Below are positions 1 to 8,959 of a stretch of 64,000 bases of DNA, piece after piece; within the stretch, counting starts at the first letter, position 1, and every line of letters begins with the position of its first letter. The stretch lies in assembly GCF_032341995.1 (NCBI RefSeq), contig NZ_CP135439.1:124001-188000 (forward strand), read 5' to 3'. Source of the DNA: Domibacillus sp. DTU_2020_1001157_1_SI_ALB_TIR_016 (GTDB lineage: Bacteria > Bacillota > Bacilli > Bacillales > Domibacillaceae). The notes beneath the pieces were generated by a model. It worked only from the letters and a program-made list of their open reading frames with translations, did not search any database and was not told the origin of the DNA. Both the position numbers and the translations under genes were made by a program.

Positions 1-643
1 CCGTTTGTTCAGTAATGCGGATGTGATCAAATTGAACAGTGGCGCCCGATGCCTGAAAACCGATTCGGCCGTTTTGAAGCGATGTTGCCGCATCTGTGTT
101 GATAACGAGCTGGCCATTTATAAATTGCTGTACGCGGTTTCCTTTTGAGATGATTTTCAGCTTGTACGTTTTGTTGTAAGCAAAAGCCTCGCTGTAAGGG
201 GCTTTGTTCAGCACAGACCATTGATTGTTTGCATTACGAAGGGCAAATTCAACGCCATTTAGCGCCTGGGCACCGCGGCGGACAGCCATTTGATAATAAG
301 GATAGTCATTGCCCTGTACGCGATACATAATCGATGCCCAGCGTGTATCTTCAACAGCGGATAAAAACGTCATATCGGCTTCAATCACATAGTCACCGCC
401 AGAAACAGACGAAGGCGCAAGCACGCGAGCGGGCTTTGAAGAAGAAGGAGATGATAAAACAAGGGCACCGTTTTGAACAGAAGCTTGCCCCTGAATCACT
501 TCCCAGCCAGCCGGCAGTGAAGACGCATCGAAGGATTCCTGTAAAACAGGCTCTGCTGCCAGCGTCTGGACGGGTGCCCACTCATTGGCGCTTAATAAAA
601 AACCAGAAGCTAAAAACAAGGGAACAATTTTTTTCTTTTTCAT
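1..643 (-). CDS. Secreted protein, N-terminal part (runs off the left edge)
   Basis: The reading frame opens with ATG at 643, seven bases after a GGAGG, and stays open to base 1, giving about 214 codons; the rest lies outside the window. A Lys-rich N-terminus, a hydrophobic stretch and an A-E junction near residue 30 look like a Sec signal peptide. The mature part has the alternating beta-strand pattern of a concanavalin-like (DUF1080/LamG-type) domain, with phrases such as GRIGFQASG and VQFDHIRI. This kind of domain is often an N-terminal carbohydrate- or surface-binding module of a larger exoenzyme; the catalytic part, if any, is not visible. Exported location is likely, the function unknown. 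Confidence 0.7.
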   Translation of the reverse strand, partial: MKKKKIVPLFLASGFLLSANEWAPVQTLAAEPVLQESFDASSLPAGWEVIQGQASVQNGALVLSSPSSSKPARVLAPSSVSGGDYVIEADMTFLSAVEDTRWASIMYRVQGNDYPYYQMAVRRGAQALNGVEFALRNANNQWSVLNKAPYSEAFAYNKTYKLKIISKGNRVQQFINGQLVINTDAATSLQNGRIGFQASGATVQFDHIRITEQT

Positions 644-794
644 CCTAATCCCTCCTCAAATAAACTGCTTCTTTATTTTGGCAGGGGATTATTAACAGAG
701 TGTGGAGGAAAAAATAAGTTAACAAAAAAGACGAAAAATTCGTTCTTTTTTCCTGATAAATAAAAAAGAAACGCCGCAGGAAAGGATATTCACA

Positions 795-862
795 TGTGGA
801 TAGTATGATAAAATAAGGATGAGCAAAAGGAATGTTAATATGTGGATAACTTCTGTGGATAA
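795..862 (+). promoter_or_regulatory. DnaA-box cluster upstream of rlmH
   Basis: Three 9-mers in one orientation: TGTGGATAG at 795-803 (one mismatch) and TGTGGATAA at 841-849 and 854-862 (both perfect complements of TTATCCACA). The last two are 13 bp apart. In B. subtilis a DnaA-binding cluster lies near yydA (rlmH) and helps restrain initiation; the same role is inferred here from position and sequence. The boxes also lie just ahead of the rlmH start and could affect its transcription. Confidence 0.75.
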
Positions 863-898
863 GCTGTTCGTAAATTGTTTGTAAAGTGGGGTCAAATT

Positions 899-1378
899 GT
901 GAATATCTCGATTATAACAGTAGGAAAATTAAAAGAGAAGTACTTGAAGCAAGGCATAGATGAATATGTGAAACGATTATCTGCTTATGCAAAAATCGAT
1001 ATCATCGAAGTTCCGGATGAAAAAGCACCGGAAATATTAAGTGAAGCGGAAATGAAACAGGTGAAAGAAAAGGAAGGCGAGCGCATTCTTGCCAAAATCG
1101 GCCAGGACACCTACGTGATCGCTTTGGCCATCAATGGAAAAATGAAATCTTCTGAACAGCTTGCTGCCGATCTTGATAAGCTCGCTACTTATGGCAAAAG
1201 CAAGATTGCTTTCGTGATCGGCGGATCACTCGGACTGAGTGACGCCGTTTTAAAGCGGGCAGATGACAAGCTATCATTTTCTCCGATGACTTTTCCACAT
1301 CAGCTTATGAGACTCGTTTTGGTTGAGCAGATATACCGGAGTTTTCGGATAAACCGCGGTGAACCGTATCACAAATAG
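899..1378 (+). CDS. rlmH: 23S rRNA (pseudouridine(1915)-N(3))-methyltransferase RlmH
   Basis: RlmH methylates N3 of pseudouridine 1915 in helix 69 of 23S rRNA on assembled 70S ribosomes, using SAM in a SPOUT knot. The 159-residue product from the GTG at 899 has the exact family length and begins like other RlmH proteins ([19 protein letters not shown]); an in-frame TTG at 875 would add eight residues not found in the family. The knot region has [13 protein letters not shown] and the C-terminus is [10 protein letters not shown]. The gene stands alone, and its last 20 bases are nearly repeated at 1551-1570, as at SCC integration sites. Confidence 0.97.
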   Translation: MNISIITVGKLKEKYLKQGIDEYVKRLSAYAKIDIIEVPDEKAPEILSEAEMKQVKEKEGERILAKIGQDTYVIALAINGKMKSSEQLAADLDKLATYGKSKIAFVIGGSLGLSDAVLKRADDKLSFSPMTFPHQLMRLVLVEQIYRSFRINRGEPYHK

Positions 1379-1570
1379 TGGTAAAGCAGCCAGTAGAAGT
1401 AACTCTAGATAAGGAAATATTAAAGAGGCTAACTCAAACTAAAGGAGACCGACTATAACATATACGGTCTCCTTTAGTTTTCTTTAACCTGTATAACTTT
1501 ATTATACATAATGATGAAAAACAAGTTTGTATATATTATCAATGAATGTAGTGAACCGTATCATAAGTGA
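1359..1570 (+). repeat. Direct-repeat pair at the rlmH 3' end, SCC-like attachment sites
   Basis: Copy 1 (1359-1378) is the last 20 bases of rlmH including its stop; copy 2 (1551-1570) matches it at 16 of 20 positions, with the first 13 identical, and the differences are mostly third-codon-position or stop-codon changes (both copies read E-P-Y-H-K-stop). This is the pattern left where large serine recombinases of staphylococcal SCC elements integrate at the rlmH 3' end. The 172 bp between the copies hold only a hairpin at 1438-1478 and no gene, so the element, if there was one, is now empty. Confidence 0.6.
1438..1486 (+). terminator. Rho-independent terminator downstream of rlmH
   Basis: A 14 bp perfect stem, 1438-1451 with 1465-1478, has a 13 nt loop and is followed by TTTTCTTT. 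It lies between the two rlmH-end repeats. Confidence 0.8.
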
Positions 1571-1614
1571 AAGAAAAGGCAAACTCGGCGACAATCCGCA
1601 GCTTCTATGAAATA

Positions 1615-1655
1615 AAAACTCTTCCTGACCTACACGAAAAGTCAGGAAGAGTTTT
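1615..1655. terminator. Bidirectional terminator
   Basis: The stem AAAACTCTTCCTGAC (1615-1629) pairs with 1641-1655; A and T runs on the two sides let it work in both directions. It ends the minus-strand BCCT gene whose stop is at 1682. Confidence 0.85.
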
Positions 1656-1681
1656 ATTTACCTTTTAAAAAGTGCGCTGTT

Positions 1682-3187
1682 TCACTTACGGCTATTTTGT
1701 GTGTCATACTCGCTCTTTAAACCTTTGAGCAGAGAGAAGGACATCAAAACCAAGATAATAGCAAATGGGAGAGCGGCTGCGAGAGATGCGGATTGCAGGA
1801 CATTTAGTCCGCCAGCGAAAAGCAATACAGCTGCTACAGCAGATTGAATAATGCCCCATGTTACTTTGATTCTGTTGGAAGGGTTCAATGTGCCGCCTTC
1901 GCTTAGCATTCCCAGCACAAAGGTTGCAGTATCGGCAACTGTTATATAGTAAATGGCTACAACGGTAAAACCAATGACGCTTAACAGAAAACCTAATGGA
2001 AGCTGATCAAAAAATGTAAAGATAGACAAATCTACGTTATTTGCGATGGATGCTGCCAGATCATCGTTTCCTTGTACAAGATCCAGCGCAGAGCCGCCAA
2101 AAATAGACATCCACAAGCATGTTCCAAGGGTTGGAACAATCAACACACCAATAACAAACTCCCTGACGGTGCGTCCTCTTGAAACGCGTGCGATAAACAT
2201 ACCGACGAAGGGTGCCCAGGCGATCCACCATGCCCAGTAGAATAATGTCCAGGAGGCAATCCAGCCGTCTCCTTCACTGAATGGTGTTAGTCTTAAGCTT
2301 AGATGCAGAAAATCACTAAGATAAAGACCCGTTGTATTAAAGAAGACTTTAACAATAGTCAGGGTAGGGCCGACAATCAAAACAAGCAGCATGATCAAAA
2401 AGGATAGGATCATAGCGCCATTAGACAAGTATTGGATCCCTTTGTCTAACCCTGTATTGATTGAAATGATAAAAATGACCGTTGCAACAGCAATAACAAT
2501 CAGCTGCACGAATAATTCATTCGGAACTCCGAATATGTGATGCATTCCGGCCGTTATCTGCATGGCACCAAGGCCTAAAGATGTTGCGATACCGAAGACC
2601 GTTGCAAAAATGGACAGGATATCAATTGTTTTTCCGATCGGTCCATAAATTCTGTCACCCAATACAGGATAGAATGCGGAACTGATCGCTGCCGGAAGCT
2701 TTTTGTTGTATTGGAAAAAGGCAAGTGCCAACCCAATTACAGTGTAGATCGCCCATGGATCCAAACCCCAGTGGAAGAATGTATATTTCATGGCGGTATT
2801 GGCTGCTTCAGCTGTAAACCCTTCCCCAGTGGGAGGATTTGTGTAATGGGTTACTGGTTCGGCAACACTCCAGTAAACAATCCCAACTCCCATTCCAGCT
2901 CCAAACAGCATAGCAAGCCAAGATCCGGTGTTGAAATCCGGCTTGTCTGTTTTTTTACCAAGACGGATACTGCCGTATTTAGAGAAGAGTATATAGATGG
3001 AGAAGATTACAAAGAACAGGGTCGCACTAAGATAAACCCACCCAAAGTAGTCAATTGCCCCAGTATAAATGATATTCGTTACATCGGTGAGGCTGTCTTT
3101 AAAAAAGACGCCCCAGATAATAAAGATTAGCGTGATTAATAAAGAAATAATAAAAACAGTATTACCCGTTTGTTTTTTACTGCCCAT
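1682..3187 (-). CDS. BCCT-family osmolyte transporter (OpuD-like)
   Basis: Twelve-helix secondary transporter that probably takes up glycine betaine or a related trimethylammonium compound with Na+ for osmoprotection. The 501-residue product carries the glycine-rich GAGMGVGIVYW segment of TM3 (residues 96-106) and the aromatic WTLFYWAWWIAWAPF segment (313-327) that forms the betaine cation box in BetP/OpuD. An AGGAGGT precedes the ATG at 3187. The next gene upstream on the same strand begins 50 bp away and may be co-transcribed. Substrate cannot be fixed from sequence: choline or carnitine carriers share these motifs. Confidence 0.92.
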   Translation of the reverse strand: MGSKKQTGNTVFIISLLITLIFIIWGVFFKDSLTDVTNIIYTGAIDYFGWVYLSATLFFVIFSIYILFSKYGSIRLGKKTDKPDFNTGSWLAMLFGAGMGVGIVYWSVAEPVTHYTNPPTGEGFTAEAANTAMKYTFFHWGLDPWAIYTVIGLALAFFQYNKKLPAAISSAFYPVLGDRIYGPIGKTIDILSIFATVFGIATSLGLGAMQITAGMHHIFGVPNELFVQLIVIAVATVIFIISINTGLDKGIQYLSNGAMILSFLIMLLVLIVGPTLTIVKVFFNTTGLYLSDFLHLSLRLTPFSEGDGWIASWTLFYWAWWIAWAPFVGMFIARVSRGRTVREFVIGVLIVPTLGTCLWMSIFGGSALDLVQGNDDLAASIANNVDLSIFTFFDQLPLGFLLSVIGFTVVAIYYITVADTATFVLGMLSEGGTLNPSNRIKVTWGIIQSAVAAVLLFAGGLNVLQSASLAAALPFAIILVLMSFSLLKGLKSEYDTQNSRK

Positions 3188-3236
3188 AGAAACCTCCTAG
3201 TAGTTAACAGGCCTTAATCTCAGCTTGTGAGACTAA

Positions 3237-3905
3237 TCACATATTGAGGAGATGATAAACAACTTCCCATTTATTTGAGTCCGACAACTCATCCAGCGGA
3301 ACTTCTAAACCGCCTCCAAGATATATCGTTTGGCCCTTGATTGCGATAACCATCGCTTCCAATAACTCATCGTCGACTTTCTTTCGATAAATGCTTCCTA
3401 CTCTTGGCAGCTGCTCAATGCTGGTGGTCACGACAGGACCAAGCGCGCTGTCATCTAAGTTCTCCTTATCCACACCTTCCATACTCTGGTAATCGATAGG
3501 ATTGCTGTTATCAGCACGGCCAGGTTCCATTACAAGGTATTCATAATGCTTGAGCCCGTGGGAATTATTCGTAGTGACCCCATATTTGTCTGATGATTCC
3601 ACCACATCAATTTCATTCAACGAGTATGTGTCCAAGGAATCAGGCTTCGGATTATGTATTAAAACATGATCGCCTTCCTCAGCAGTCCTTTTGCTGAGCG
3701 TATAGACATGACGATTGAAGACAAAGCTGTCATGTTCCTTTGGTTTGTATTTTTCTACACTTGCTGCCGTCGTTAACACCTGTGTTAAATCCCTCAGTCT
3801 GATAGCGTGAACGGATTGCTTATACATCTGTTTAACCCCGTATATCCGATGTAGCTCATTGTTATAATATACAAACTGTCCTTTTCTTATTTGATAAAGT
3901 TTCAC
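3237..3905 (-). CDS. Conserved hypothetical protein upstream of the BCCT gene
   Basis: 222 residues from a GTG at 3905 preceded by AAGGGAGA; a longer TTG start at 3923 would swallow this site. There is no signal peptide or membrane segment. The N-terminus (KGQFVYYNNELHRIYGVKQ) and the C-terminal 50 residues (GSIYRKKVDDELLEAMVIAI) each look like a small beta-barrel of SH3 or KOW type, joined by an acidic polar middle with many D and N residues. I do not recognise a named family. The close tandem position to the transporter suggests a linked role in osmotic adaptation, but that is only context. Confidence 0.75.
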   Translation of the reverse strand: MKLYQIRKGQFVYYNNELHRIYGVKQMYKQSVHAIRLRDLTQVLTTAASVEKYKPKEHDSFVFNRHVYTLSKRTAEEGDHVLIHNPKPDSLDTYSLNEIDVVESSDKYGVTTNNSHGLKHYEYLVMEPGRADNSNPIDYQSMEGVDKENLDDSALGPVVTTSIEQLPRVGSIYRKKVDDELLEAMVIAIKGQTIYLGGGLEVPLDELSDSNKWEVVYHLLNM

Positions 3906-3923
3906 GGATAATTCTCCCTTCAA

Positions 3924-4321
3924 GCTTATTTCTTAAGTCAGGATTATAAAAACATGAGGATTGCACAACCTCCATCATCATTAGGGTCTCTTTATACCCG
4001 AAAATTATGATGCATAAAAGTAATAGGTAAATACATTACGAAAAACTGAAAGATATAGTATTTTATGCTCACTACAATTTTATATCCTCTTGAGAGCGTT
4101 CATTGGTCCTAAAAGTAGTGCCCGCCAATGAATCATGGATTATAAAACCAATTTTTCACAAGAACCCTTCTCTTAAAATAAAATTAGGATTAGGGTTCAT
4201 ATATATATGGAAATAAAAATTTTGTATTCAACTACACATTCAGCAAAACGATAGGGCTTTTACATTGTTTTACTTAAAGAGGGAACGTACAGGAATCGGC
4301 GCTTAACCGGAAAAAACAACA
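3924..4321. other. AT-rich intergenic region, no gene seen
   Basis: About 400 bp between doxX and the minus-strand 3905 gene. It should carry the promoter for the 3905-1682 pair. An inverted repeat (TTCATTGG at 4099-4106 with CCAATGAA at 4125-4132) lies in the middle and could be an operator or a remnant; no open frame with a ribosome binding site was found. Confidence 0.5.
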
Positions 4322-4349
4322 AAAAGCTGACCTTTTTCGGTCAGCTTTT
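4322..4349. terminator. Terminator downstream of doxX
   Basis: AAAAGCTGACC (4322-4332) pairs with GGTCAGCTTTT (4339-4349); A/T runs on both sides. Read on the minus strand it closes the doxX transcript. Confidence 0.85.
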
Positions 4350-4352
4350 TTA

Positions 4353-4754
4353 TTACGGAGTATAAATTAAAACGTACTCACCCGGCCCGATTAAAGCCAC
4401 GCCCATGGCTGCTGCAATCAAAACGAGATTGTATTCAAACCCGCCGTTTGTCATCCAATAGCCGTTTTTGCCATGAACCGCAAAAATGGCATCAATCATT
4501 ACAATGACAATCATAATTGCGCCGAGCCAGGTAAGAAAGCCGGCAGCAAACAGCAGGCCGCCAATGAATTCAAACAGTCCTGCCAAGGCAGCCCACACCT
4601 TTGCGCCCTCTTTGATACCGATTGACTCGAGCCAGCTTCCCGTTCCGGTAATACCCGTACCTCCGAACCAGCCGAACAGCTTTTGGGCACCGTGTCCGAC
4701 AAAAGTTAATCCAATGACAAGTCGAATGATTAATAGTCCAAGATCTGCCGCCAT
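4353..4754 (-). CDS. DoxX-family membrane protein
   Basis: 133-residue four-helix membrane protein of the DoxX family. It shows the family's first helix with GHGAQKLFGWFGG (residues about 20-32), then an amphipathic segment and three more helices ending in GEYVLIYTP. DoxX relatives in Bacillus (CatD, MhqP) accompany catechol or quinone stress enzymes and related proteins elsewhere are linked to thiol redox balance; a substrate is not known. The start ATG at 4754 follows GAAGGAAGAAG. The gene appears monocistronic, with a terminator directly downstream. Confidence 0.88.
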   Translation of the reverse strand: MAADLGLLIIRLVIGLTFVGHGAQKLFGWFGGTGITGTGSWLESIGIKEGAKVWAALAGLFEFIGGLLFAAGFLTWLGAIMIVIVMIDAIFAVHGKNGYWMTNGGFEYNLVLIAAAMGVALIGPGEYVLIYTP

Positions 4755-4856
4755 ACTTCTTCCTTCTTTCAGTCAATGTATTTTCAAAAGACATAATGGT
4801 TCTGATCAAAAACAAACAGATAACTTATTGTGAGGAAGCAAGACAATGTTTATGCC

Positions 4857-5801
4857 CTACATCAATAAAGAGATGTAAACCGGCAAGGAAACTAGGGATA
4901 AAACAGTACTAATAACAAAAGAAGAAGCCGTTTCTGTACTCAACGAATCAAAACGGGTTGAAATCATGGCTGCCACAGCGGAACCCGGGAATGACACAAG
5001 CAAAATGGCTTTGACTGTATCTGCATGATTAATACCAACCATATGGGCTACGGCAATCATGAATAATGGAATCGCCACAACCTTTAAAATAGAAATGCCA
5101 AATGAAATGGCTTTAAAGCTGATTTTGCGGATACCAACTGTGACACCGACAGCAAATAGCGCAACGCCGGATGTAACAGATCCAATCTGGTCAAGGGCAT
5201 CCTTTACGAGATCCGGTGACTGGAAGCCGAATAATGTCAGCACGACGGCAGCAAGCGGGATACAGGCAAGCGGTTCGCTCAGGCCATGAAGAATAATGCC
5301 AAGCGTACTTGATTTCTCCTCTCCAGATGCGCTGCTGCCTTGTCCGATTGTCCCCACGATTGTCGCTAAAGGATCCAGGAGGGCATTCACGACAATTCCC
5401 GTCACAGCAATGGGAATCGCCACTTCCTGGGCTCCAAATAAGCTTCCCAGCACAGAGATGCCCATAAAAGCAAATGCCGGCTGGGTTGAGTTGAGTGAAA
5501 ACATGGATGCTTTTGTTAAATCATACTTAAACCCAAAACGAGCAATCAATAAAAGAATCATATAAAAGCCGATAATACCAATTGTCATCGTTAAGAAGAA
5601 AGGCCACTGGTCTATCAGCGTTTGTTTAGGCGTTGATGTGATGCCAATAAAGAGATGGGCCGGCAGGGCAAACTTCGTTACCAATGTATTCAGGCCTTTA
5701 GAGGAATCGGCATTAAATACTCGAAAATAACCGCCTAAATAACCGAGTATAATCGTAAAAAAGATAGGAACCAACGTTAAGAAAATACTGCTAATACTCA
5801 T
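4857..5801 (-). CDS. AEC-family (auxin efflux carrier-like) transporter, possible malate permease
   Basis: About 314 residues, with the ten-helix pattern of the AEC/MleP family: N-terminal TLVPIFFTIILGYLGGYF, a polar mid-loop (GQGSSASGEEKS) between the two halves, and the C-terminal helices. Family members in Firmicutes move malate or malonate. The gene follows NAD-malic enzyme on the same strand with a 117 bp gap, which supports malate uptake or malate/lactate exchange. The start is uncertain: the ATG at 5801 and an in-frame GTG at 5810 both have weak Shine-Dalgarno sequences. Confidence 0.85.
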   Translation of the reverse strand: MSISSIFLTLVPIFFTIILGYLGGYFRVFNADSSKGLNTLVTKFALPAHLFIGITSTPKQTLIDQWPFFLTMTIGIIGFYMILLLIARFGFKYDLTKASMFSLNSTQPAFAFMGISVLGSLFGAQEVAIPIAVTGIVVNALLDPLATIVGTIGQGSSASGEEKSSTLGIILHGLSEPLACIPLAAVVLTLFGFQSPDLVKDALDQIGSVTSGVALFAVGVTVGIRKISFKAISFGISILKVVAIPLFMIAVAHMVGINHADTVKAILLVSFPGSAVAAMISTRFDSLSTETASSFVISTVLSLVSLPVYISLLM

Positions 5802-5918
5802 TCTATACACACTTCACTTTCAGAATTTCTCTTTAAACAGGCACTTGATCGGCCTGCTCGAAAGGAAAGAGCTTGTTCATCTTTCCTCTTTTATGAGCAT
5901 CCGGATCAATAAAACTTT

Positions 5919-7616
5919 TTACTTTTTGTAAATAATTTCTTTGTACTCAGGCTTCCATACATCTTCTATGACTGCTTTTTCAATCGCAGCCATATCCGCT
6001 CCAGCTATTCCTTCCGTTACAGCCGTTTTGGCTACCTCGAGCGCCACAGATCGAGAGACCTCCTGCAGCTGATCGATAGAAGGCAAAAGAGAAGCGCCAG
6101 GCTTGCTTGTATTTGATGATTGGGCGACTGCGGCTGCGGCTGCAGCAAGCATTCCTTTGGAGATTTTGGCTGCTTTGGCCGCAATCGCGCCTAATCCAAG
6201 TCCAGGGAACACAAAAGCATTGTTGGATTGCCCGATTTCATACGTTACACCGTTATAGGATATATCCTCAAAGGGGCTTCCTGTTGCGATCAAAGCTCTG
6301 CCTTCCGTCCAGGCAAGTAAATCTGCCGGTACAGCTTCTGCTAAAGGAGTCGGGTTCGACATCGGCATAATAATCGGACGCTCCACATGCTTGGCCATTT
6401 CCTGAATGATTTCTTTTGAAAAAGCGCCGGCTTGTCCGGAAGTACCAATTAAAATGGTTGGCTTGACCTGTTTAATCACTTCCATAAGCGGGATGATGCC
6501 ATCTTCGCTGCGCACCCAGGTTTTTACTTCTTCTGCTTTTCGTGTGTATGGCTGTTGGAATGGAAAAACATCCGTCATAAGATCGGTTAACAAGCCGCGG
6601 TAGTCAATAGCCCAGAATTGATTGTATGCCTCTTCTTTAGACATGCCCTCCAGCACCATTGCTTCTGCCATTTGATCGGCGTTTCCAATTCCTGCAGCGC
6701 CAGGGCCGAATACAACAACCCGCTGTTCGGTTAACGGAACACCTGTTACCTTCAGGGCAGACATTACAGCAGCAAGGGTTACCGCACCAGTACCTTGTAT
6801 ATCATCGTTAAACGTTAAAATGGAATCACCATACTGATCGATAATATTGCGTGCGTTCACGTTTCCAAGGTCTTCCCAGTGAATGAGCGCTTCAGGGAAG
6901 AATTGCTGGCAATTGGAAACAAACAGATCAATCAATTTGGCGTACGTTTCACCGCGGACACGGCTAAATTTGTTGCCAACATAAAGCTCATCATGAAGAA
7001 GGCTTTCGTTATCCGTTCCAACGTCGAGTACAACAGGAAGAACGCGGCTTGGATCGATACCGGCCGCCGCAGTGTAAACAGCCAATTTACCAATCGCAAT
7101 ATTAATTCCGCCTACACCTTGATCTCCAATACCAAGAATGCTCTCAGAATCTGTTGCCACAATTAAATCGATGTCATTTGCAGCGCAGTGAAGGTTTTGA
7201 AAGGCTTCTTCCATTTCTTCCATATTATCAACCGATAAGTATAATCCCCCTGGACGGTGATATTCGTGGGAATACTTTTGAATCGATTCACCGACAGTCG
7301 GCGTGTAAATGATTGGCAGCATTTCGCTGAGGTGATCTTTCAGCAGACGGTAAAACAGAACAACGTTACGGTTATATAAATCATGAAGCAGGCCGTTTTT
7401 GCGAATGCTGCTTGATTGAGCAGCAAATTGTGTATACGCCCGCTTTGCCTGCTGATCAAGTGTCAGTACCTGAGGGGGAAGTAATCCCTCAAGCCCAAGT
7501 TCTTTTCTCTCTTTCTTTGTAAAAGCCACCCCTTTATTGATAAAAGGGTTTAAAAGAACCTCTTTTCCTCTCAAAGAGGTTTCCCATTTCATATTTGTTT
7601 TTACTTCCGTGGTCAT
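5919..7616 (-). CDS. NAD-dependent malic enzyme
   Basis: Oxidative decarboxylation of L-malate to pyruvate with reduction of NAD+. The 565 residues match the length of B. subtilis MaeA and MalS, and the key features are present: the catalytic-tyrosine segment [10 protein letters not shown] (101-110), metal-ligand segment HWED (246-249), the NDDIQGTG signature (270-277) and the dinucleotide-binding GPGAAGIG (304-311). ATG at 7616 follows GGAAGAAGGAAT. With the AEC carrier downstream it forms a malate use module. Which of the MaeA/MalS/MleA paralogues it represents cannot be told. Confidence 0.95.
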   Translation of the reverse strand: MTTEVKTNMKWETSLRGKEVLLNPFINKGVAFTKKERKELGLEGLLPPQVLTLDQQAKRAYTQFAAQSSSIRKNGLLHDLYNRNVVLFYRLLKDHLSEMLPIIYTPTVGESIQKYSHEYHRPGGLYLSVDNMEEMEEAFQNLHCAANDIDLIVATDSESILGIGDQGVGGINIAIGKLAVYTAAAGIDPSRVLPVVLDVGTDNESLLHDELYVGNKFSRVRGETYAKLIDLFVSNCQQFFPEALIHWEDLGNVNARNIIDQYGDSILTFNDDIQGTGAVTLAAVMSALKVTGVPLTEQRVVVFGPGAAGIGNADQMAEAMVLEGMSKEEAYNQFWAIDYRGLLTDLMTDVFPFQQPYTRKAEEVKTWVRSEDGIIPLMEVIKQVKPTILIGTSGQAGAFSKEIIQEMAKHVERPIIMPMSNPTPLAEAVPADLLAWTEGRALIATGSPFEDISYNGVTYEIGQSNNAFVFPGLGLGAIAAKAAKISKGMLAAAAAAVAQSSNTSKPGASLLPSIDQLQEVSRSVALEVAKTAVTEGIAGADMAAIEKAVIEDVWKPEYKEIIYKK

Positions 7617-8007
7617 TTCTATTCCTTCTTCCTATCTGTTTGGCGGCAGTGTCCATTTCTGTCTTCAGGCACGCTGGCTTTTCGTGCATCCAATGAGCCG
7701 GGCCTTACTCCTACTTTTCGGAAGCCTTTTTCCTTGCTTTTATGTATGCCTTCCATTTTAACCAGCGTTATGAAAAGTGAGCCAGCTTGGGTACGGGGCT
7801 GTAAACCAATTTAATGGTCAGTAAGTAGTAAAGGAAATTTTCTTAAAATGCTCATATTCCAATTGTTTGATCTTAAAGCCAAAACGAGTGCACGACAGCA
7901 GCCGGCCTTTTTAAAAAGTGCCGCCTTTAAGTACTATTATGAACCCCAGGATAAAATTTGTGAAGTAGTAACACTTTTTTATCCTTGTTTCTTTTATATA
8001 CTTATAT
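7617..8007. other. Divergent intergenic region between malic enzyme and the HxlR gene
   Basis: About 390 bp with no supported gene. The left end should hold the minus-strand malic enzyme promoter; the right end is AT-rich and leads into the plus-strand promoter at 8008. No riboswitch-like structure or clear operator palindrome was recognised. Confidence 0.5.
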
Positions 8008-8036
8008 TTGAAAACGATTCCAAGTTATGATATGAT
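8008..8036 (+). promoter_or_regulatory. SigA promoter of the tandem HxlR gene
   Basis: TTGAAA (8008-8013), 17 bp spacer, TATGAT (8031-8036). The predicted transcript start near 8043 rules out the upstream TTG at 8008 as translation start, although the frame is open there. Confidence 0.8.
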
Positions 8037-8085
8037 CGATACAAGATGGACAGGTATGTTTAAAAAAGTTAAAGCAGGTGGAAAA

Positions 8086-8739
8086 TTGGATTACAAGGAT
8101 CAAGTTTGTATAGAATTGACACCATTGGAGATGATGGTCGGAAAGTGGAAGCCCATTATTGTTTTACATTTGATAAGAGAAGGAACAAAGAGATTTAGCG
8201 AACTGCAAAAGTTAATACCCGAGATTAACAAAAGAACACTCACGCTTCACTTGCGTGAATTAGAAGAGCAGGACATCGTGCAGCGGGTCGTTTTTCCAGA
8301 GGTTCCGCCCCGCGTAGAATATTCAATTACAGAGCATGGAAAAACACTCCATCCGGTTTTGCTTCAAATATATGAGTCGGAAGTAAAGCGTATCGGGGAT
8401 ACTGAAGCCGAAAGAGATATAAGCAAAATATTTACGGCCCTTGAAGCAAGAGTGGGGAAATGGAAGCCGATTCTGCTTTTACATCTGCTAAAAGGAGGCA
8501 CAAAAAGGTTTAATGAATTACATAAACTGGTGCCTGACATAAGCAAAAGAATGCTGACCGTGCAGCTGCGAGAATTAGAAAGCAGGGATATTGTCCTTCG
8601 GGTTGTGTATCCTCAAGTTCCGCCTAAAGTGGAATACTCCATTACAGAACACGGAAGAGAACTTCAGCCCGTTTTAGAAGCCATGCATACGTGGGGAAAA
8701 GCTCATATCGAACATATGAAAAACAAGGCTTTTCAATAG
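8086..8739 (+). CDS. Transcriptional regulator with two fused HxlR domains
   Basis: 217 residues containing two complete HxlR-type winged-helix domains in tandem, each with the pattern [24 protein letters not shown]. The domains are alike throughout ([20 protein letters not shown] against [20 protein letters not shown]), so a duplication and fusion is clear. HxlR proteins normally bind DNA as dimers of one-domain chains, and HypR of B. subtilis senses disulfide stress through an N-terminal Cys. Here Cys8 is kept in domain 1 but domain 2 has none. The TTG at 8086 is chosen because AGGTGG lies four bases upstream and ATG 8056 is too close to the transcript start. It converges on a HypO-like nitroreductase, a probable target. 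Confidence 0.9.
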   Translation: MDYKDQVCIELTPLEMMVGKWKPIIVLHLIREGTKRFSELQKLIPEINKRTLTLHLRELEEQDIVQRVVFPEVPPRVEYSITEHGKTLHPVLLQIYESEVKRIGDTEAERDISKIFTALEARVGKWKPILLLHLLKGGTKRFNELHKLVPDISKRMLTVQLRELESRDIVLRVVYPQVPPKVEYSITEHGRELQPVLEAMHTWGKAHIEHMKNKAFQ

Positions 8740-8908
8740 AAGAGATAAAAAAAGTTTTTGCGCATTAATGGCAGAATTTAATGGAAAAGCATCATCTTTT
8801 CTGGTAATTTTTCAGACTGTTGGAAAAGTTCTTTCGACGCTTTTCATTGTGTTGTATAAAAAAATAATCGGCCATCCTTATATAAAGTCAAGAGTGCACT
8901 CCAATAGG

Positions 8909-8946
8909 AAGCCGCCTGTGGAAGAAAATCCACAGGCGGCTTTTTG
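8909..8946. terminator. Convergent-gene terminator
   Basis: GCCGCCTGTGGA (8911-8922) pairs with TCCACAGGCGGC (8929-8940), followed by TTTTTGC; it lies between the convergent HxlR and nitroreductase genes. Confidence 0.85.
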
Positions 8947-8959
8947 CTGCACAGCTTTT

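Noticed and set aside
2711-3130. 139-codon plus-strand frame inside the BCCT gene
   Set aside because: Antisense shadow of a well-supported transporter; no ribosome binding site and no family features.
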